NCBI GenBank assembly: GCA_029237735.1
Contig: JAQZBU010000002.1
Coordinates: 1 to 64,000, forward strand
Reading direction: 5' to 3'
Origin: Ramlibacter sp.
GTDB taxonomy: Bacteria; Pseudomonadota; Gammaproteobacteria; Burkholderiales; Burkholderiaceae_C
DNA: 64,000 nt
Notes under the pieces: model-generated
Databases searched by the model: none
Told to the model about the DNA's origin: nothing
The model's input: only the letters and a program-made list of their open reading frames with translations
Translations under genes and position numbers: made by a program
Part shown: piece by piece, positions 25,100 to 36,066 of the stretch
Layout: each line of letters starts with the position of its first letter
How positions within the stretch are numbered: position 1 is the first letter of the stretch

Positions 25100-26512
25100 A
25101 TGAGCGAGGGGCAACAACATGGCCTGGCAGCCAATGCCAGCCTGGGTGCGGGCGACAGCCTGTGGCAGGCCTGCATGGACCAGCTGGCGCAGGAACTCCC
25201 CGAGCAGCAGTTCAACACCTGGATCAAGCCCCTCGTGGCCCAGGTCTCGGACGACTTCTCCAAGGTCACGATTTTCGTGGCCAACCGGTTCAAACTGGAC
25301 TGGGTTAGGGCCCAGTATTCAAGCCGCATCGCCAGCCTGCTCGAAAAGCTTTACGGCCAACCGGTGCAGCTTGAGTTAGCGCTTGCTCTCCGTGAGGCCA
25401 ACGCCAGGACTTACTCCAGCCCCGCGTCGATGGAAGTCGGTTCACCCCCCGAACCGGCCGAGATCAGCGACGACAGCGCTGCCGTCGCCTTCAAGAACCG
25501 CCTCAACACTGCGCTGACTTTCGACACGCTGGTCGAGGGCACGGCCAACCGAATGGCCCGGGCCGCGGCGATGCATGTCTCGGGCACCCCAGGCCATCTT
25601 TACAACCCGCTTTTTATCTACGGCGGCGTCGGCTTGGGGAAAACCCATCTTGTCCACGCGGTGGGCAATAAGCTACTCGCGGACAAGCCGGGCAGCAAAG
25701 TTCTCTACATCCACGCGGAGCAATTTGTATCCGATGTGGTTAAGGCCTACCAGCGCAAGACTTTCGATGAATTCAAGGAGCGGTACCACTCGCTGGACTT
25801 GCTGCTGATCGACGACGTCCAGTTCTTCGCCAACAAGGACCGCACCCAGGAGGAGTTCTTCAACGCTTTCGAGGCTCTGCTGGCCAAGAAATCGCACATC
25901 GTGATGACGTCCGACACCTACCCCAAGGGCTTGACGGACATCCATGAGCGGCTGATTTCCCGCTTCGATTCCGGCCTGACGGTCGCCATCGAGCCACCCG
26001 AGCTCGAAATGCGCGTGGCCATCCTGATCAACAAGGCCCGCGCCGAAAGCGCCGAGATGCCCGAGGAAGTCGCCTTCTTCGTGGCCAAGAACGTTCGCTC
26101 CAACGTGCGTGAGCTCGAAGGCGCGCTGCGCAAGATCCTGGCCTATTCCCGCTTCAACCAGAAGGAAATCTCCATCCAGCTGGCGCGCGAAGCCCTGCGA
26201 GACCTGCTGTCGATCCAGAACCGGCAGATCAGCGTGGAGAACATCCAGAAGACGGTGGCCGACTACTACAAGATCAAGGTCGCCGACATGTACTCCAAGA
26301 AGCGGCCGGCCTCGATCGCGCGGCCGCGCCAGATTGCCATGTACCTGGCCAAGGAACTGACCCAGAAAAGCCTGCCCGAGATCGGCGAGCTGTTTGGCGG
26401 GCGGGACCACACCACCGTGCTGCACGCCGTGCGCAAGATCTCCGGCGAGCGCCAGCAACTCACCGAGTTGAACCAGCAACTGCATGTGCTGGAACAGACG
26501 CTGAAGGGCTGA
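25100..26512 (+). CDS. dnaA: Chromosomal replication initiator DnaA
   Basis: 470 residues from the ATG at 25100; an upstream in-frame TTG at 25061 would add 13 residues overlapping a DnaA box. Domain I is [20 protein letters not shown], domain III has Walker [10 protein letters not shown] (about residues 175-183) and Walker [11 protein letters not shown], and domain IV has the box-binding signature [15 protein letters not shown]. DnaA opens the origin and represses its own gene. First gene of dnaA-dnaN-gyrB. Confidence 0.98.
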   Translation: MSEGQQHGLAANASLGAGDSLWQACMDQLAQELPEQQFNTWIKPLVAQVSDDFSKVTIFVANRFKLDWVRAQYSSRIASLLEKLYGQPVQLELALALREANARTYSSPASMEVGSPPEPAEISDDSAAVAFKNRLNTALTFDTLVEGTANRMARAAAMHVSGTPGHLYNPLFIYGGVGLGKTHLVHAVGNKLLADKPGSKVLYIHAEQFVSDVVKAYQRKTFDEFKERYHSLDLLLIDDVQFFANKDRTQEEFFNAFEALLAKKSHIVMTSDTYPKGLTDIHERLISRFDSGLTVAIEPPELEMRVAILINKARAESAEMPEEVAFFVAKNVRSNVRELEGALRKILAYSRFNQKEISIQLAREALRDLLSIQNRQISVENIQKTVADYYKIKVADMYSKKRPASIARPRQIAMYLAKELTQKSLPEIGELFGGRDHTTVLHAVRKISGERQQLTELNQQLHVLEQTLKG

Positions 26513-26753
26513 TTTTGGGCCTGTCTAACAACCCTGTGGAGCGATCCGGCACAACTGATGGGTTATCCACACAAACGGCGAAAATGGGAAGTTGTCCCCG
26601 CATGCCGGACAGCAGGAAGAGGGCTCCACGCACATGGTTTTAAATCGGGCAAGTGCTTGATAAAAAAGGGGAAAATGGCGGTTGTCCACAGAAGGTGCCC
26701 CCCTTTACTAGCTACTACTAATTTGAATTAAAGAAATTAAAGAAGAGGAAGAC
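26513..26753. other. dnaA-dnaN intergenic region with DnaA boxes and AT-rich stretch (origin candidate 2)
   Basis: Contains a perfect DnaA box TTATCCACA (26563-26571), a one-mismatch box TTGTCCACA (26682-26690) and a weaker CTGTGGAGC near 26534. Directly after the last good box is an A/T-rich run (26709-26745, ACTAATTTGAATTAAAGAAA and onward) that could serve as a DNA unwinding element. Boxes plus an unwinding region make this the better oriC candidate, though the rpmH-dnaA gap also has boxes. Confidence 0.65.
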
Positions 26754-27860
26754 ATGATCGTCCTGAAGGCAACGCAAGACAAAGTGCTCTCGGTTCTGCA
26801 ATCGGTTGCGGGCATCGTCGAGCGCCGGCATACCCTGCCGATCCTGGCCAACGTGCTGATTCGCAAAACCGGCAGCTCCGTGCAGTTGACCACCAGCGAC
26901 CTTGAAATCCAGATCCGCACGACGGTGGAACTCGACGGCGACAACGGCAACTTCACCACCACCGTCGGCGCGCGCAAGTTGATCGACATCCTGCGCACCA
27001 TGCCGAGCGACCAGACCGTCAGCCTGGAATCGAACCAGAACAAGTTGATCCTCAAGGGCGGCAAGAGCAAGTTCACCCTGCAAACGCTGCCGGCCGAAGA
27101 CTTCCCCCTGGTGCAGGAAGCCGCGAGCTTCGGCCCCGTCTTCAGCGTGCCGCAAAAGACCTTGAAGGACCTGTTGAACCAGGTCTCCTTCGCGATGGCG
27201 GTGCACGACATCCGCTACTACCTCAACGGCATCCTGTTCGTGGCCGAGGGCAAGCAATTGAGCCTGGTCGCCACCGACGGCCACCGCCTGGCTTTCGCCA
27301 ATGCCACGCTGGACGTGGAAGTGCCGCGGCAAGAGGTCATCCTGCCGCGCAAGACGGTGCTGGAGATGCAGCGTTTGCTGTCGGATGCCGAAGGCGCGAT
27401 CGAGATGCAGTTTGCGAGCAACCAGGCCAAGTTCAGCTTCGGCGGCATGGAGTTCGTCACCAAGCTGGTCGAGGGCAAGTTCCCCGACTACAACCGCGTC
27501 ATCCCCAAGAACCACAAGAACGCCGTGACGCTGGGCCGCGCGCCGCTGCTGGCCAGCCTGCAGCGCACCGCCATCCTCACGAGCGAGAAGTTCAAGGGCG
27601 TGCGCCTGAACATCGAACCGGGCACCTTGCGCGTGGCCTCGAACAACGCCGAGCAGGAAGAAGCCGTGGACGAGCTGGACATCGACTACGGCGGCGACGC
27701 GATCGAGATCGGCTTCAACGTCACATACCTCATCGACGCGCTCTCCAACATGGACCAGGAGATGGTCAAGATGGAACTGGCCGATTCGAACAGCTCCGCG
27801 CTCATCACCATTCCCGAGAATTCGACGTTCAAGTACGTGGTCATGCCCATGCGGATTTAA
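26754..27860 (+). CDS. dnaN: DNA polymerase III beta subunit (sliding clamp)
   Basis: 368 residues, three clamp domains of about 120 residues. Starts MIVLKATQDKVLSVLQSVAG and ends FKYVVMPMRI, both typical. Domain cores such as YLNGILFVAEGKQLSLVATDG and RHTLPILANVLI are intact. The homodimeric ring tethers Pol III to DNA. AGAGGA precedes the ATG. Confidence 0.98.
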   Translation: MIVLKATQDKVLSVLQSVAGIVERRHTLPILANVLIRKTGSSVQLTTSDLEIQIRTTVELDGDNGNFTTTVGARKLIDILRTMPSDQTVSLESNQNKLILKGGKSKFTLQTLPAEDFPLVQEAASFGPVFSVPQKTLKDLLNQVSFAMAVHDIRYYLNGILFVAEGKQLSLVATDGHRLAFANATLDVEVPRQEVILPRKTVLEMQRLLSDAEGAIEMQFASNQAKFSFGGMEFVTKLVEGKFPDYNRVIPKNHKNAVTLGRAPLLASLQRTAILTSEKFKGVRLNIEPGTLRVASNNAEQEEAVDELDIDYGGDAIEIGFNVTYLIDALSNMDQEMVKMELADSNSSALITIPENSTFKYVVMPMRI

Positions 27861-27868
27861 CAATGGCC

Positions 27869-27940
27869 TGTCATTGCGGGCTCGACCCGCAATCCATCGT
27901 GGCGCGCCCGCATGGATGCCGGATCAAGTCCGGCATGACA
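27869..27940. repeat. 72-base two-hairpin REP-like repeat, copy B
   Basis: TTGCGGGCTCGACCCGCAA and TGCCGGATCAAGTCCGGCA palindromes bounded by TGTCA/TGACA. It is the reverse complement of the repeat at 22275-22346 with three substitutions. It fills the dnaN-gyrB gap, so the two copies flank the dnaA/oriC region in inverted orientation. Confidence 0.85.
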
Positions 27941-27985
27941 GACAAGGAACCCGGACCCGCCATCGCAGGCGGGTTTGGTCCTTAA

Positions 27986-30640
<2,655 letters not shown>

Positions 30641-30650
30641 TTCCTAGTGT

Positions 30651-30680
30651 CCTGCCAGGGTATGCGAGTTCCGTGGCAGG
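30651..30680. terminator. Possible bidirectional hairpin between gyrB and fic
   Basis: CCTGCCA (30651-30657) pairs with TGGCAGG (30674-30680) around a 16-base loop in the 40-base gap between two convergent genes. No clear T-tract follows on either side, so terminator function is only possible. Confidence 0.35.
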
Positions 30681-32051
30681 TTACCTGGGCCGCCCGGCGT
30701 CAATCCATCTCTGCGTCATGCCTCGCGCGAGGTTGTAGCGGGCGCAGTTGTATTGCTCCAGGTGGTCCAGTTCGGTGTTCGCGATGACGCGCAACGCCGC
30801 CAGGTCAGCGGCGTCGACGGGCACCTCCGAAAATGCGTCTTCCAGCTTTCGGCCGTAGAAGACAACGGACTGCATGAGCTCATTCAGGGCCTGTCGGTAC
30901 CGGGCTCGAACCGGGTTGGGCATGGCCAGGGAGGCTCGCAGCACGCTGTACTTCTGAATCGAGCGACGGTAGATGAATTCAAACAGCTCCACTGCCGCGG
31001 CGACGTTGCGCTGTTCGTAGACGCCGAGCATGGCTGTCGCATAGTCCGTGCGCTCCACATCCAGGAAGGACAGGGGTGCGCAGTTGTACAGCATGAGCGG
31101 CATGTTGGCGCTCAGACGACTCGTTCGCTTGTTGCCATCCGCAAAGGGCTGCAGGTAGGCCACGTTGACCCAAAGGAAGGATGCGGCCTCTACCGGGTTT
31201 CGGATGTGGCGGACCTTGTCGATGATGGACTTCAGCGTTTCTTCCAGGAGCGTGGGGATGTTGCTCGGGGAGTAGACAGAGCCGTCGATGTTCACCAAGC
31301 GCCGGCGGATGCTGCCAATGTCCCGCGAGTCCTTCAAGAGGTCCCTCATCAACTTGGCTTGCAGGTCAACGATTACGGTCACCGTGATGCCCTCTGTCGG
31401 CACAGCGTCGACCATAAACTCGATGGCGTTCTTGTGGTTGAGCAGCATCAGGGTGTCTTCGTCGAAGGGGCCTGCTTGCTCCCCGAGCTCGAAGAGTTCC
31501 TTGGTGTCGAGCAAGCTCTTTTTGTTGCCCTCCAGGCGCGATGACGACCAGGACAGGTCGATGAGCAGTTGCTCCAGAACCTCGCGGACATAGGTTCCCG
31601 CGGGTTGCTGGTCTCGGCTACGGCCGGCGTTGAACAAGTCCGTGGCCAGCTGCGGTGGCAGCAAGCTGGACTGGTTCGGTACGTAGTTGTCCACAAAACT
31701 GCTCTCATAGCCTACCGGGGTGCGAGTTCCCAGAGGCGCGCGAAGCGTTTCGACCAAGGGTAGAGCAGCCGGCGACCACTGCAGCAGGCCGAGCCCCGCT
31801 GGCGTGCGTGCGGATGGAGGCAAGGCCCCAAGTGCAGCCTTGGCCGCATCTGTGGCCACGTAGCGGGTGGACCGGCCGTCCCCCAGCTTTTCCAGAAAGC
31901 CAGAGGCCAGGAGGTCTCGCAAGGCCCGGTTGATAGTGGGCCGGGAAGCCGGGAGGGCTTGCTCCAGTGCACCAGGCTGTACAGGTTCCCCGGCGGCAAG
32001 GACCACGCGCAGCAACGCATCGTGACGGGGCGACAGGGTAGGGGTGGTCAT
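30681..32051 (-). CDS. Fic family protein with N-terminal winged helix, His-to-Gln in the Fic motif
   Basis: 456 residues. Residues about 8-70 look like a winged helix (PTINRALRDLLASGFLEKLG). An inhibitory-helix motif of the S-x3-E-G/N type occurs before the Fic core (SSRLEGN, residues 170-176). The Fic core motif reads QPFADGNKRT (301-310) where active AMP-transferases have HPFxxGNGR; the catalytic His is Gln. From memory, a sizeable subfamily has QPFxDxNKRTSRL, so this may be a family trait rather than a mutation. Activity is uncertain. Convergent with gyrB; divergent from a second Fic gene. Confidence 0.88.
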   Translation of the reverse strand: MTTPTLSPRHDALLRVVLAAGEPVQPGALEQALPASRPTINRALRDLLASGFLEKLGDGRSTRYVATDAAKAALGALPPSARTPAGLGLLQWSPAALPLVETLRAPLGTRTPVGYESSFVDNYVPNQSSLLPPQLATDLFNAGRSRDQQPAGTYVREVLEQLLIDLSWSSSRLEGNKKSLLDTKELFELGEQAGPFDEDTLMLLNHKNAIEFMVDAVPTEGITVTVIVDLQAKLMRDLLKDSRDIGSIRRRLVNIDGSVYSPSNIPTLLEETLKSIIDKVRHIRNPVEAASFLWVNVAYLQPFADGNKRTSRLSANMPLMLYNCAPLSFLDVERTDYATAMLGVYEQRNVAAAVELFEFIYRRSIQKYSVLRASLAMPNPVRARYRQALNELMQSVVFYGRKLEDAFSEVPVDAADLAALRVIANTELDHLEQYNCARYNLARGMTQRWIDAGRPR

Positions 32052-32070
32052 GGACTAGGGAATCCTTATT

Positions 32071-32193
32071 AATCTTGTCGGCTGAGGAGATTAGGACTTG
32101 AATCTCGTCATTATGACAAGAATAAGACAAAATCTTATCGCTCTGACAAGTTTATGACAAGATTGTCGATAAGATTAAGGGCTTGATGACAAG
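32071..32193. promoter_or_regulatory. Repeat-rich operator region between divergent fic genes
   Basis: GACAAG occurs at 32115, 32145, 32156 and 32188, twice within TATGACAAG, and once inverted (CTTGTC, 32074-32079). A perfect 10-base inverted repeat AATCTTATCG (32131-32140)/CGATAAGATT (32167-32176) encloses two of the copies. The whole stretch is A/T-rich against its surroundings. It probably binds the winged-helix Fic protein or another regulator and contains the promoters; this is inference from the repeats. Confidence 0.6.
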
Positions 32194-32355
32194 AAAGCTT
32201 CTGGGGGGCCCCTCAGCGCGGCGAATCCTCGTGTCAATCTCCGCAAATAATGCGGCGATTACCTTGCCCCTGTCATTGCGCCAGCAGGCAAGCCTGGCCG
32301 CACTAACGGACGATGTGATCAAGACCAGCGAGATCGCGAGGGTGAGCACCTCAAC
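32183..32355 (+). pseudogene. 5' remnant of a Fic gene (N-terminal inhibitory segment, out of frame)
   Basis: In this frame the sequence encodes LRQQASLAALTDDVIKTSEI, the conserved end of the Fic N-terminal domain that normally continues as EGExL. The frame is lost at 32335-32337, where ATCGCGAGG stands for the expected ATCGAGG, a two-base insertion. The residues before LRQQ do not resemble the usual N-terminal domain, so the 5' end has also been replaced or eroded. Confidence 0.6.
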
Positions 32356-33246
32356 GTGGAATCCGTGCGTTCCTCGCTCGCGCGCCGGCTGGGAGTGGAC
32401 ATCGGCTCGCTTGCGCCGGTAGACCGGAACGTAGAGGGCGTGGTGGAGATGGTGCTGGACGCCACGGCCAATGTCAGTGCGCCGCTTTCCGCAAAACGCC
32501 TGTTCGGCTGGCACGCAGCCCTGTTCCCCACGGGCTACAGCGGCCTCACGCGTATCCGCGTGGGGGCGTGGCGCGACGACGCCACCGGACCGATGCAAGT
32601 GATTTCGGGCCCGGACCATCGCCGCAAGGTCCATTACGACGCTTCGCCCGCAGGCGCATTGAAAAAGGAGATGGCCCGCTTCATCCACTCGGCGAACGCG
32701 AGCGCATCGGAGCCTGCGCTAATCAAGGCGGGCCTGGCGCACCTGTGGTTCGTGACCTTGCATCCGTTCGACGACGGCAACGGCCGCATCGCGCGCGCCG
32801 TGGGCGACCTGTTCCTGGCGCGTGCCGACGGCAGCCCGCAGCGCTTCTACAGCCTATCGGCCCAGATCCAGCGCGAGCGCAAGGCGTATTGCGACGTGCT
32901 CGAGCGAACGCAGAAGAGGACGATGGACGTCACCGAGTGGCTAGGCTGGTTTCTGGCCACGCTGGGTCGCGCGGTAAACAGTGCACAGTCGACGTTAGAT
33001 ACCGTGTTGACGAAGGCCCGCTTCTGGCAACGCTGGGCGGGCACACCGATGAACGAACGGCAGGTCAAGCTGTTGAACCGGTTGCTCGACGGGTTCGAAG
33101 GCAAGCTCACAAGCAGCAAGTGGGCCGCGATCGCCAAGTGCTCGCCGGATACGGCGCTGCGGGATATCAATGAATTGGTATTGCTTGGGATCTTGGTGAA
33201 GTCGGGGGCGGGCGGGAGGAGTACGGCGTACGGGCTGGCGGGTTGA
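32356..33246 (+). CDS. Fic family protein, cut from its inhibitory N-terminus by a frameshift
   Basis: 296 residues from a GTG with no good ribosome binding site. Begins within the conserved VRSSLARRLGVDIGSLAP stretch, continues DRNVEGVVEMVLDAT, and has the intact Fic motif HPFDDGNGRIAR (H136 to R147). A C-terminal winged helix follows (WAAIAKCSPDTALRDINELV). The intact family adds about 100 residues before this, including the T/S-x3-E-G inhibitory motif; here that motif is split by a two-base insertion. If translated, the product would be an unrestrained Fic AMP-transferase core; more likely the gene is decaying. Divergent from the other Fic gene. Confidence 0.75.
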   Translation: MESVRSSLARRLGVDIGSLAPVDRNVEGVVEMVLDATANVSAPLSAKRLFGWHAALFPTGYSGLTRIRVGAWRDDATGPMQVISGPDHRRKVHYDASPAGALKKEMARFIHSANASASEPALIKAGLAHLWFVTLHPFDDGNGRIARAVGDLFLARADGSPQRFYSLSAQIQRERKAYCDVLERTQKRTMDVTEWLGWFLATLGRAVNSAQSTLDTVLTKARFWQRWAGTPMNERQVKLLNRLLDGFEGKLTSSKWAAIAKCSPDTALRDINELVLLGILVKSGAGGRSTAYGLAG

Positions 33247-33277
33247 AGCCCTCGGGCGACGTGTAAACTTCCTGGCA

Positions 33278-35251
33278 ATGGCTCGGTTCTTCTATTCCGA
33301 CTCCGTTGCCGGATTCCTCGCAAGATCTCCTGAGGAAATTCTTGGCGCCATCAACGTGGCGGCACTAATGACAGCGGAGGCTATGCAGCAAAACGCGTGG
33401 CTCTCGCAAGTCACAATCCTACAGGCCCAACTACCGCCGTTTATTGGGCGGGGCTACGTCTACTTTGAATTTTCTGTTCCACGGATCGGGAAGCGCATTG
33501 ACGTTGTTCTGGTATTAGACAGTGTCGTGTTCGTCGTCGAGTTCAAAGTTGGTGAGAACCATTTTCAAAGGTCGGCAATCGAGCAGGCATGGGACTACGC
33601 ACTCGATTTGAAGAATTTTCATGAGACAAGTCACAACGCGCTCATCGCTCCAGTGCTGGTTGCAACAGCGGCAAATACGCGGCCAGTTGCCCCGCAATTT
33701 TCTGTACGGAACGACAACGTCCTAACCCCGATCCTGATTGCTCCAGCGCAGCTGGGGGTTGTCGTTGAACGTATTCTAAATTTGGGACGAGCCGACCCTG
33801 CGGTTTCAGCAAGCTGGCACGAAGGGAGATATCGGCCGACGCCTACCATCATCGAAGCGGCGCGCGCACTCTACGCCGGGCACTCCGTTGAAGACATCTC
33901 TTCCCGAGGCGCGGAAGCCAAGAACCTCGCCGAAACGTCTGACGCTGTAGTTGCGCTTGTTCATAAGGCACACCGTGAGCAGAGGAAGATTGTTTGCTTC
34001 GTCACAGGAGTACCGGGCGCTGGTAAGACGTTGGTCGGATTGAACATCTCAAATACGCGGCTTGCAGATGCAGAAGGAAAGGCCGTTTACTTATCTGGCA
34101 ATGGGCCCCTAGTGAAGGTGCTGCGAGAGGTACTTGCGACCGATCGCTTTGAATCCTTGCGCGGCACTGATCAAGCGATTACGAAGGGGGACGCAAGACG
34201 CGCGGTGACTTCATTCATACAGAATGTGCATCATTTTCGGGACGCGTACATCGACGACCTGACTGCTCCTCACAACCACATATCGATCTTCGATGAAGCT
34301 CAGCGCGCCTGGGATCTTGCAGAAACAGCGAGGTTCATGAAGGAGAAGAAGGGCAAACCAGATTTTGCAATGTCCGAACCGGAGTTCTTGATTTCATGCA
34401 TGGACAGGCACGCCTGGGCTGTCATCGTGTGCTTGGTAGGGGGTGGTCAAGAGATCAATCGTGGGGAAGCTGGCATATCTGGCTGGATCAATGCCTTGGT
34501 CGAGAAATTTCCGCATTGGAGCGTGAGCGTCTCTCCAGAGCTGACTGACTCGGAGTACGAAGCGGGTGAAGCTCTAGAACGACTGCGGGAGCGTGGTGAT
34601 TTTGACGAGGATAGGACGCTGCACTTGTCTACGTCAATGCGGTCGTTTCGGGCAAGTGGGCTCTCGGGCCTAGTCAAGAATATGCTGGACCTGGATGCAG
34701 AAAACGCGAGCCGTTTGCTTCAGGAGATTGGACATCAGTACCCGATCGTGCTTACCCGTTCAGTGACCATGGCTAAGGAGTGGGTGCGAAAACAAGCCCG
34801 CGGCAGTGAACGCTTTGGGATGATGGTGTCGTCGCAGGCGCAGCGACTCAAGCCTCTCGCCATAGATGTTCGTGTGGCAACTAATCCAGTTCACTGGTTC
34901 TTGAAAGGCAAGGATGACGTTCGATCCTCTTTCTATTTGGAGGACGTCGCAACGGAGTTTGACGTTCAAGGATTGGAGCTCGACTGGTCTTGCGTGGTAT
35001 GGGACGGAGATTTCCGATATTCAAAGCGCGGGTGGGTGCATTCCTCCTTCCGTGGAAACCGTTGGGAGCGAATTTCCAAGCCCGAACGACGGGCATTTCA
35101 AAAGAACGCGTATCGCGTGCTGCTGACGCGTGCTCGGCAAGGCATGGCGATCGTCGTGCCCGAAGGGGATGCAAGCGACAAAACTCGCCTGCCGGAGTTC
35201 TATGACGACACCTATGCGTATCTAGCCGCTTTAGGTTTGCAGCAAATTTAG
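33278..35251 (+). CDS. PD-(D/E)XK nuclease fused to DUF2075/SF1 helicase
   Basis: 657 residues. Residues about 60-115 have a nuclease core: D75 in KRIDVVLVL, E88-x-K90 in VVEFKVG, and Q103/Y107 in EQAWDYAL, the RecB-like QxxxY. Residues 235-620 are the DUF2075 ATPase: Walker A TGVPGAGKT (about 243-251), Walker B ISIFDEAQ (335-342), GGGQEINRGE, and motif VI YRVLLTRARQGMAIVVP. Base composition is visibly less GC-rich than neighbours, pointing to transfer. Such nuclease-helicase fusions are often found among defence genes; that role is inferred. It starts 31 bases after the Fic gene. Confidence 0.85.
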   Translation: MARFFYSDSVAGFLARSPEEILGAINVAALMTAEAMQQNAWLSQVTILQAQLPPFIGRGYVYFEFSVPRIGKRIDVVLVLDSVVFVVEFKVGENHFQRSAIEQAWDYALDLKNFHETSHNALIAPVLVATAANTRPVAPQFSVRNDNVLTPILIAPAQLGVVVERILNLGRADPAVSASWHEGRYRPTPTIIEAARALYAGHSVEDISSRGAEAKNLAETSDAVVALVHKAHREQRKIVCFVTGVPGAGKTLVGLNISNTRLADAEGKAVYLSGNGPLVKVLREVLATDRFESLRGTDQAITKGDARRAVTSFIQNVHHFRDAYIDDLTAPHNHISIFDEAQRAWDLAETARFMKEKKGKPDFAMSEPEFLISCMDRHAWAVIVCLVGGGQEINRGEAGISGWINALVEKFPHWSVSVSPELTDSEYEAGEALERLRERGDFDEDRTLHLSTSMRSFRASGLSGLVKNMLDLDAENASRLLQEIGHQYPIVLTRSVTMAKEWVRKQARGSERFGMMVSSQAQRLKPLAIDVRVATNPVHWFLKGKDDVRSSFYLEDVATEFDVQGLELDWSCVVWDGDFRYSKRGWVHSSFRGNRWERISKPERRAFQKNAYRVLLTRARQGMAIVVPEGDASDKTRLPEFYDDTYAYLAALGLQQI

Positions 35252-35281
35252 ATGTCTAAGTAGGGAATGGCCCGGTTGTGC

Positions 35282-35929
35282 TCAACAATGCAGCCGAAAT
35301 TGCTCGTCCCGCGCCTTCTTCCGCTTTGCCGCAAGCCAGTCCTGTTCCTGGCCTGACAGTGGCTGGCGAGCGCGTTCGTCAATCAGTTTGATTTCCTGCT
35401 CATACGCTTGGCAGCGTGCCCTTCGCTGCACGTTTGGATCGGGTTCGGCGATTTGCATCTCAACCTGCCCAGAGATGGAGGGCCTGCGAATGACTTGCTC
35501 TGCATTCGGCAAGCCATCACTCAAATTCTGTCTGGGGTCGACGCTGACTTTGGTCGTCTTCGCTTGAGCGGCGCAATCAGCTTCTGACGCTACATAGGCG
35601 GTTTTGCCGTTAACAACACACTTGATGACAACCGTACCCGTTGCGGTGGACGCGGCGTTTACCACCGTCCGGTTGGACTGCGGTTTTTCCGTCAAGCTCG
35701 GGTGAGTCACTGGGCTGCGGAAAGCAGGAGCCGCTGTCGCCACGGGCGCGATGCGTTTGGAGTGCGTGTCGACCCACCAATCCCAGGCCTTGTACGCGGT
35801 GTACGCGATGGCGCACGATGCAAGGACCAGCCAAAGCGTGTAGGTCACAGACAAGTCCGCCGGGCCCCATGGTCCCGGGTAGTCTCGCTCCTCACGGTCT
35901 TCCATGTAGTCTTTGTCCGCAAGTCCCAT
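35282..35929 (-). CDS. Hypothetical single-pass membrane protein
   Basis: 215 residues from the ATG at 35927-35929 with GGGAG upstream. An acidic cytoplasmic head (MEDREERDYPGPWGPADLS) precedes one membrane segment (VTYTLWLVLASCAIAYTAYKAW, about residues 30-50). The outer part has a short two-cysteine stretch (IKCVVNGKTAYVASEADCAA) that resembles the DUF4124 type, then a charged C-terminus with CQAYEQEIKLIDERARQ. Function not known. Convergent with the helicase-nuclease gene. Confidence 0.65.
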   Translation of the reverse strand: MGLADKDYMEDREERDYPGPWGPADLSVTYTLWLVLASCAIAYTAYKAWDWWVDTHSKRIAPVATAAPAFRSPVTHPSLTEKPQSNRTVVNAASTATGTVVIKCVVNGKTAYVASEADCAAQAKTTKVSVDPRQNLSDGLPNAEQVIRRPSISGQVEMQIAEPDPNVQRRARCQAYEQEIKLIDERARQPLSGQEQDWLAAKRKKARDEQFRLHC

Positions 35930-36066
35930 AGTGTCTCCCGTCAAAGGACTATACAGAGTAGGTCTTTGCCTAGCGCCATACATGACGCAGCTCAACCCCA
36001 GACCCTTGGCCTTATGGCATCTTGCAAAATAGTAGTTTTGTCTCCGCCAACAAAGAGGGTTTCCCA

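Noticed and set aside
30681-33246. Divergent Fic genes as a FicTA toxin-antitoxin module
   Set aside because: Neither is a small FicA-like antitoxin; both are full-size Fic proteins (one truncated) with the inhibitory motif in the same chain or its remnant.
30651-36066. Genomic island bounded by tRNA or att sites
   Set aside because: No tRNA gene, integrase or flanking direct repeat could be found at either border.
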